A DNA stretch of 64,000 nt from Lewinellaceae bacterium (GTDB taxonomy: Bacteria > Bacteroidota > Bacteroidia > Chitinophagales > Saprospiraceae): NCBI GenBank assembly GCA_020636095.1, contig JACJYN010000002.1:1674001-1738000 (forward strand). Direction: 5' to 3'. The translations under genes and the position numbers were made by a program. Positions 59,401 to 64,000 of this stretch are shown piece after piece. The notes below the pieces were generated by a model. The model did no database searches. It was given only the letters and a program-made list of their open reading frames with translations, and was not told the origin of the DNA. Positions within the stretch are counted from its first letter, which is position 1; each line of letters starts with the position of its first letter.

Positions 59401-62400
59401 CCTCCAGGAAGACATCCGTTCCAAAGCAGGCCTGGTAGCTGTCGTAGGAATAGCCGATTGGCTGGCCGAATTCGTCGTATTCCACTGCGCGGATGGTGGC
59501 GTCGGGCGCTGGCAGCACCTCGATGCCTACCGGGCCTGGCTCATAGGAGCAACCCAGATCATCGGTTAGGGTCAGGCTGTAAATGCCGGTTTCGAACACC
59601 TCAATGGCGGCCGTGGTGTCGCCGGTGGACCAGAGCCACCCGATGCCGCCAGGAGGGGCGGACAACACGGTCGTATCGCCCTCACATAGAGGAGAAGGTA
59701 TGGAAACAGCAATGGCCCCGCTCAACGCATTTGGATCTATGGTGATATCCCGGCTGAAACTGTTCTCACAGCCATAGATGCTTCGGGCAGTGAGGGTAAC
59801 GGTATACGTTCCCGGAATCCCGAAGCGATGATAAGTAGCTAGCAGCTCCGAGCTGTTGGCCTCCCCGCTTGCCGGATCACCAAAGTCCCAGAATACACTC
59901 ACCACCTCCGGGCTTATATCGGCAGTAAAGGGCAGGGCGGTAGCCTCGCAGGAAATCGCCGGTTCTTCAAAACTGGCCGCCGGAGGGCCGTACACCTCGA
60001 CCTCTTTACTGATAATGGACGTGCAGCCTTCCGAACTGGCCACTTCCAGGCTCACCGTATACAGGCCGGCTGCATCAAAAGTGTGCATGGGGTTGGCGGT
60101 GGCCGCCGTATTCGCCGCGCCGCTGGCAGGGTCGCCAAAATCCCAGGCCCAGGCGGTGATGGAATAGGAAGGCAGGAAAGTGGACAGGTCGGTAAAAGGT
60201 ACGGGAACGCCCGCACAGGCCGTGTCGGCGCCGAAGTTGGCAACCATAATCACAGAGTCTACCCGCAATATCCCACAGGTGGTGGCCATTCCGGGATTCA
60301 GCGGATCGTCATAATCGGCCGTCATTACAATGCGGAAGTACCCCGGTTGGGTGAAGGTATGGGAAGGATTGTCCACGTTTGAAAAGTTATCGGCGCCACT
60401 GGCCGGGTCGCCAAAGTTCCAGGTAGTGGTTCCCGGAATAAAGCCGGTGGAGGTATTTTGATAATTGTGTTCATTGCACACGGTAGTGGTTTGTATCTCC
60501 ATGTTCATGTTTACCAGAAAGGGGCACCCAACGCCGGGAATGCCGCCGCCACTACAATCTTCTATTACCGGTATGGAATTGGACTGGAAGGTGCAGCCGT
60601 TTACATCGGTGATCTCTACGTAGTAATTGCCAAAGGCTACCGCAGTATAACGCGGGGAATTAGCGCCCACCGGGTTGCCATCCTGATACCATTGATAGGT
60701 GTAGCCGGCCTCCGTATTGACAGCGACGAGGCGGGTATTGGCGCCGGCGTTGCAGAATACATTGGGGTCCGGCGTTGAAATAGAAATATCTGATTCCGGA
60801 TAGGGCATGATCCGGAAGGTGGTGTCGCCGGCGCAGCCGTTGGCGCCGGTGGCGACCAGGCGGTAGATACCCGCCGCCAGGAAGGGCGCGGGATCGGTAG
60901 ACAGTAGCGTTCCATCCTTGTCCAGCCACTCGTAACTGCTGAAGAGCGCTGTCGTTTGCACCTGAGTGGTTTCATTGGGGCAAAGAGCAGGAGGATGCTG
61001 CACGACCGGCTCCGGCAGCGGAAATACCTGCAGGTTGAAATTGGCGGATTGCCCGCAGCTTTGTACCGTAAGGGTTACCGGGCCGGTGTGATGCCAGAGG
61101 ACCTCTATAGAGGCCTCGTCTTCCTCTCCAATGATCGTACCCGCTCCGGCGGGAGTGATCGACCAGCTGTAGTCCAGCCCGGTATACAAATCGGTGGCGA
61201 AAGTGGAAATACCTTCATCGCAGGCATTAGCCGGCCCGCTGATGGCAAGGCCGGGGATGGTGCTGAGTGTTAGGGTAAATACTTCCGATTCACAATCCAG
61301 CCCATCGATCTGCACGACGCTCAGTTCAAAAGGAGGCGTAGCGCCAAAGCTCACATTGATCTTCTGCCCTTCCCGTACGGTGATCGCCCCGCCGTTGTTA
61401 ATTTCCCAGCGGAAGCGGGCATTGGCCAGCGGCGATTGGGCCTCGTAGGTATATAGCTGCCCCGGGCAAATGAGCAAGTCCCCCAGAATAGTATCTACTG
61501 CCGGGGGCGGGGCTGTCACCGCGACAATAGTAATATGTTGTGCCGTACAATAATCGCCGGGGTTCTCCGGTTCTGCGATGAGCCGATAAGCGCCGGCGGG
61601 AAATGTCCAGTCGACGGTAGGCATGGCGGTAGGCGAAGCAGACGTCCACACCACACTGCCATCGGCGGCTTCCACCGTCCAGTTGCAATCCACCGGAGCA
61701 TTGCCAGGGATGCTGCGGGTGCTGTAAGCACTACTCTGCCCCTGGCAGTTCTCGATAGGGCCGGTGACGGTGAATTCTGGATTGATATCCACCTCCAGGG
61801 TGTCGGCCCCGCCGCAGCCCAGGTAGCAGTTATCGAAGGAAACCGCTACCCACTGCTGCACGTTGGGCAGAAATCCGTCGAACCATTCTACTACGATCTC
61901 CTCCGTGCCCTGCCCGGACAGGATCGTTCCAAAATTGGACACCGACCAGTCAAAGGAAGTACCACCATAGGGTGTGATGCTGTAAGTACCGATGTCGCCC
62001 CGGCACACATTGGCCGGGCCGTCGATCGCTGCATTTTCGGACAGGATGGGCACCCGGATGAAGGAGGGCTGCAAACAGGTGTTGAGGCCGGGGCAGTCCT
62101 CCACCGTCAGTTCGATGATGCCTTCCGGGCCGGCGCCCCATTCTACGGTGATGTAATCGTCGTTGGGCCCGCCGCCATCGATGATCGTCCCGTTGCTGCT
62201 GGCCGTCCAGGTATAAGTACCGCAACTGGCCTGGGCGGTGTAGGTGCCCAACGTGTTCTCGCAGATGGTGCCCACGCAATCGACGATAGGGCTTTCCCCC
62301 GCCTCTACCACAACGGTGCGGGTTGCCGTACCTGAGCACAGGCAGGCGTTATAGGCGGTGAGTTCTACCGTGTACGTTCCGGGATTATTGTAGGTGGAGG

Positions 62401-63205
62401 TAGCGTTCGTATTGGTGGAGGTGGCCCCGTTGCCAAAATTCCAGCTGAAGGAGTCTGCGTATTGGCTGGTATTTTGAAACAGGACTTCCTGCCCCTGACA
62501 GATGGTTACGGTATCGTTTATGGCAGCGGGAGTAGTGGTGAAACTAGCAATAGGGTCTTCCAGCACTTCCACGCATTTGGTTACAGTAAACGGTTGTCCG
62601 CAGATGTTGAAGAATATAAAGGTCACGGTTCCGGGCCCGGGATCTACCCAGTCAATAATGAGTTGGTTGAAATCCTGCTGTACCACCTGGCCTCCTTCTA
62701 GGGTGTAATCATAAGTGAAAGAGGTGGAGCCGCCGGCAGTATAGTATTCAATGCTATAAGTCACCGTGCTGTTGGCGCAAACGATATCGCAAGACTGTTG
62801 AATGCTGTCTTGTAGCGGCCCGTTGGCCGACGGGCACAGGGCGGCGGCGTCAGAGAAAACTTCGGCAGAAAAAAAGTCCTGATACACTTCTATTAAAATG
62901 GAGTCGGCAAAGGTCGTTCCATTAATACTATAGGCAATAAGATTAAGTTGGTAAACCCCAGGAAATGAGGGGCAGATCGTTAATGAAGGCTCATTTGAAA
63001 GAATGGTGTTGGGGTCCTGCTCATAATACCAGAAGAACTCTAAAAAGGTGCTGTCAAAGGGCGAAATGGAATAGGCGCCACATTCTCCGGCACAGAGCGC
63101 AGTCGGCCCTTCGATCTGATAGTTGTCCTGGGCCTGGCCTTTGGGAAGCAGAATAAGGGTGAGGATGGTAACGGTGATCAGTTTCGGGATAAGTAGTTTG
63201 AACAT
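56483..63205 (-). CDS. Giant T9SS-exported surface protein with PKD/Ig repeats and gliding-motility-type C-terminus
   Basis: A 2240-residue secreted protein. The signal peptide is MFKLLIPKLITVTILTLILLPKGQAQ. The first 1550 residues are repeated Ig/PKD-type modules with the consensus WNFGxxxxGAxN...NPxHxFxxPGxYxVxLTA. At about 1530-1590 is an SdrD_B-like domain (LGEVYVDVNENGVIDAADTTY). Residues 1600-1950 are tandem C-x-G...GCDS units, including four near-identical 51-residue copies. An SprB-type module (YRFSIDGESYSSN...GGAYTLFVRDGRGC) follows. The last 90 residues (VPNAFSPNEDGNNDSFLP...FNRWGAELF...GLYVWYVKA) are the gliding-motility-associated, type B T9SS sorting domain. A role in adhesion or gliding is inferred. 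Confidence 0.9.
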   Translation of the reverse strand: MFKLLIPKLITVTILTLILLPKGQAQDNYQIEGPTALCAGECGAYSISPFDSTFLEFFWYYEQDPNTILSNEPSLTICPSFPGVYQLNLIAYSINGTTFADSILIEVYQDFFSAEVFSDAAALCPSANGPLQDSIQQSCDIVCANSTVTYSIEYYTAGGSTSFTYDYTLEGGQVVQQDFNQLIIDWVDPGPGTVTFIFFNICGQPFTVTKCVEVLEDPIASFTTTPAAINDTVTICQGQEVLFQNTSQYADSFSWNFGNGATSTNTNATSTYNNPGTYTVELTAYNACLCSGTATRTVVVEAGESPIVDCVGTICENTLGTYTAQASCGTYTWTASSNGTIIDGGGPNDDYITVEWGAGPEGIIELTVEDCPGLNTCLQPSFIRVPILSENAAIDGPANVCRGDIGTYSITPYGGTSFDWSVSNFGTILSGQGTEEIVVEWFDGFLPNVQQWVAVSFDNCYLGCGGADTLEVDINPEFTVTGPIENCQGQSSAYSTRSIPGNAPVDCNWTVEAADGSVVWTSASPTAMPTVDWTFPAGAYRLIAEPENPGDYCTAQHITIVAVTAPPPAVDTILGDLLICPGQLYTYEAQSPLANARFRWEINNGGAITVREGQKINVSFGATPPFELSVVQIDGLDCESEVFTLTLSTIPGLAISGPANACDEGISTFATDLYTGLDYSWSITPAGAGTIIGEEDEASIEVLWHHTGPVTLTVQSCGQSANFNLQVFPLPEPVVQHPPALCPNETTQVQTTALFSSYEWLDKDGTLLSTDPAPFLAAGIYRLVATGANGCAGDTTFRIMPYPESDISISTPDPNVFCNAGANTRLVAVNTEAGYTYQWYQDGNPVGANSPRYTAVAFGNYYVEITDVNGCTFQSNSIPVIEDCSGGGIPGVGCPFLVNMNMEIQTTTVCNEHNYQNTSTGFIPGTTTWNFGDPASGADNFSNVDNPSHTFTQPGYFRIVMTADYDDPLNPGMATTCGILRVDSVIMVANFGADTACAGVPVPFTDLSTFLPSYSITAWAWDFGDPASGAANTAATANPMHTFDAAGLYTVSLEVASSEGCTSIISKEVEVYGPPAASFEEPAISCEATALPFTADISPEVVSVFWDFGDPASGEANSSELLATYHRFGIPGTYTVTLTARSIYGCENSFSRDITIDPNALSGAIAVSIPSPLCEGDTTVLSAPPGGIGWLWSTGDTTAAIEVFETGIYSLTLTDDLGCSYEPGPVGIEVLPAPDATIRAVEYDEFGQPIGYSYDSYQACFGTDVFLEVIANPLYSYSWSNGTNGTQIEFSEGRNNLLPAGTHDIFVTVTNTTTGCMYTVGPFTVEVYPLPTQVQITASPAGPNCESSPVTFSVTNPDPALTYRWNNGLEGASITASQAGEYFATAVNAFGCEAESNHLEIIAGPDISLIPSGCYSRCRPDTLCLPEIMGITSYQWFFNGSPLGPPQSGMPELIADQSGEYYVEMANGQGCTLTSGSLILDLFDGVGTILGEVYVDVNENGVIDAADTTYSGAVLELLQNGAVLGSTLSNPGGAYAFPNIAADAYTVRLDTNSTSPLGLTVNTVDTSFTGCGTMVTINWLLENCPTATSEVTLSGCESIGYGAMSFSRDTSFVAAYTSAAGCDSLETVNIIILQPSTSSLELSACPGTPVDYNGTALNAGQQMDFILTNAVGCDSTVTVTVAELQPSSSSLELSACPGTPVDYNGTALNAGQQMDFTFTNAAGCDSIVTVTVAELQPSSSTLELSACPGTAVDYNGTALNAGQQMDFTFTNAAGCDSIVTVTVAELQPSSSSLELSACPGTAVDYNGTALNAGQQMDFTFINAAGCDSTVTVSVAELPASDTLIRLEACTGDSVYFGSTPILAGEALDLSFTNQAGCDSLIRVEVEALATYRQDVELATCQDSIFFAGMMLPVGSTELVLATQGGCDSVLAVQVTQYPEVQTEVVLDACPDSTATYEGQALAPGEERTVTLTSQFGCDSVVHVVVQAYPAPGLEATVKEDCPENSTGAITGSISLSTLEPYRFSIDGESYSSNPLFDGLEGGAYTLFVRDGRGCTASIPVEVEEPDPLLIELGQDSLACDKPTATLSVSILSGDDGTLEYLWSDGSTGPSLQVGSAGVYTLQVSNTCQVIIRELIVPAPSLDAEQLLYVPNAFSPNEDGNNDSFLPAAASDVEFQEYEFKVFNRWGAELFGTDKPSEGWDGMVKGQRQNGGLYVWYVKARVRACGQEVEVYLEGDVVLMR
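57670..58290 (-). repeat. Four tandem 153-bp coding repeats
   Basis: Inside the giant gene the anchor gagttcc recurs at 57821, 57974, 58127 and 58280, exactly 153 bases apart. Each unit encodes 51 residues with ELSACPGTxVDYNGTALNAG and QMDFTxTNAxGCDS. The copies differ by only a few bases, so they are recent duplications and may change in number. Diverged units flank them on both sides. Confidence 0.8.
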
Positions 63206-63502
63206 GTATAGGGATTGAGGGGCGGTAAGGAGACAGTTATAAGTTGTCGGTTGATCGGTTGTTGGTTCTCGTCACCATGACAAACAACCAACAGACAACC
63301 AAACAGCCATCTACCTTGCCTGTGAAACAATGGAAACTCAAATTGAAAAAAGTAAGAAAGGGTCTCGTGCAATAGACCCATGGAATTTCTTTTTCGCTGC
63401 CTGTCTGCCGACGCTTGTCCCCGGAGTAGGCCTATTTGTCCGATATAGTGTCAGATGAATTGCCAAAGTGGCGAGGGATTGTTAATTTAGGGCCTGCTTG
63501 TG

Positions 63503-63644
63503 CCGCGATCATCCTGATCGCAGGTGCTATCATTTTATGATGCAGGGCAATGAGGCTGCCCGGCCTGTGCCGTGCTCTTACTTGCGCCTGGATTAAGGAT
63601 CATAGCAACACGAGTGTTATGCCGTGCGATCAGGATGATCGCGG
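63503..63644. repeat. 142-bp palindrome upstream of clpB
   Basis: Perfect 20-base arms at 63503-63522 and 63625-63644. Each arm itself contains a small palindrome gcgatca-tcc-tgatcgc. Inside lie two short hairpins (atcat/atgat and aacac/gtgtt). It occupies the 467-base gap between the giant gene and clpB; the remainder of that gap (63206-63480) shows only gttgt/caacc low-complexity repeats near 63236-63302. No CIRCE element was seen. Confidence 0.6.
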
Positions 63645-63672
63645 AACGATTATTAAAAGAACGCAACCAAAC

Positions 63673-64000
63673 ATGACTTACGACAATTTCACGATAAAAT
63701 CCCAGGAATCCATCCTGCAAGCCCAGCGCATTGCCGCCAGCATTGGCCAGCAGCAAGTCGACACCCCACACCTCATCCGCGGCATTTTGGAGATCGAGGA
63801 GAATGTGGCGGCCTTTCTGCTCGGCAAGATGGACGTCAACCTGGCCACCCTGAAGCTGCGCCTGAATGAGGCCATCAAAAGCTACCCCAAGGTGGAAGGC
63901 ACCGAGAAGCAGTTTCTCACCAAGGAAGCCAACCAGGCGCTGGCTCGCGCCAAGAAGATGCTGCCCGACTTCGGTGATGAGTTCATTTCCATTGAACTCA
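63673..64000 (+). CDS. clpB: ATP-dependent chaperone ClpB, N-terminal part
   Basis: A frame from ATG 63673 (MTYDNFTIKSQES) stays open to the window edge and encodes the first 109 residues. It matches the N-terminal domain of Bacteroidota ClpB: FTIKSQESILQAQRIA, then DTPHLIRGILEIEENVAAFLL, and later LTKEANQALARAKKMLPDFGDEFIS. ClpB is a hexameric AAA+ disaggregase working with DnaK. The ATPase domains lie beyond the window. Upstream is a 142-bp palindrome, and no sigma-32 or CIRCE-type heat-shock signal was recognised. Confidence 0.88.
   Translation, partial: MTYDNFTIKSQESILQAQRIAASIGQQQVDTPHLIRGILEIEENVAAFLLGKMDVNLATLKLRLNEAIKSYPKVEGTEKQFLTKEANQALARAKKMLPDFGDEFISIEL

Noticed and set aside
63206..63672. 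CIRCE or sigma-32 heat-shock site before clpB
   Set aside because: The inverted repeats do not match TTAGCACTC-N9-GAGTGCTAA, and no typical heat-shock promoter is visible.

Overview
The window looks like part of a Bacteroidota chromosome, most likely a Saprospiria-type (Lewinella/Haliscomenobacter-like) marine or sludge bacterium. Evidence: type IX secretion cargo with both C-terminal sorting types (a type A tail on the 35171-37603 protein, a gliding-motility-type tail on the 2240-residue protein), the uppS/bamA neighbourhood, the his gene order G-D-C-B-H-A-F-IE with fused hisIE and bifunctional hisB, several -7 boxes of the TAnnTTTG type, and very weak Shine-Dalgarno sequences. The species call is inference from gene content; no rRNA is present.

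Layout. 1-5600: end of a surface-polysaccharide cluster (Wzx-like flippase tail, Wzz-like copolymerase, Wzy/ligase-like membrane protein, FkbM methyltransferase), then convergent fluC/crcB and a WecA/TagO-type phosphotransferase. 5600-12300: M3 oligopeptidase, then uppS and bamA separated by an AT-richer unknown membrane protein. 12400-21950: mixed housekeeping and accessory genes (ECF-like sigma factor, HMA metallochaperone, ICMT-like methyltransferase, FeeM-like N-acyl amino acid synthase, FemAB-like GNAT protein, UPF0104 flippase-like protein, GlsB, a lone VWA/CoxE protein, membrane protein, lipoprotein, TPR protein). 22161-25967: a fused HyuA-HyuB 5-oxoprolinase-type enzyme. 26064-39348: tRNA-Phe, a histidine leader peptide with attenuator, and the whole his pathway, broken into three blocks by an IS110-family element plus a lipoprotein gene and by a secreted T9SS protein. 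39359-45586: two-component system followed by a spondin-domain lipoprotein, a DM13 lipoprotein and an outer-membrane barrel. 45736-46630: a small GIY-YIG/URI-like protein with an overlapping partner. 46664-56265: esterase lipoprotein, then a minus-strand molybdenum block (modC, modB, mobB-mobA fusion, moaC, moeA, moaA and a YdeP-type molybdopterin oxidoreductase). 56483-63205: a giant T9SS adhesin-like protein with four near-identical 153-bp repeats. 63673-64000: start of clpB.

Things that work together: the his genes form a complete pathway from ATP/PRPP to histidine, apparently controlled by a leader peptide with six His codons and a terminator, all downstream of the tRNA-Phe promoter. The molybdenum genes supply uptake (without a ModA in the window), MPT synthesis, insertion and guanylylation, next to a likely client enzyme. 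The response regulator and the spondin gene diverge, and both upstream regions carry GTGAT direct repeats at 11-bp period, suggesting that the two-component system controls itself and the spondin/DM13/barrel genes.

A recurring feature is imperfect palindromes of about 65-165 bp in almost every long intergenic gap. Three share an apex of the form ATAGC-N3/4-GCTA, and one appears to be split by the IS110 element. The strongest candidates for something new are the tRNA-Phe/his-leader arrangement, the TCS-spondin-DM13-barrel module, the URI-like pair, and the palindrome family.
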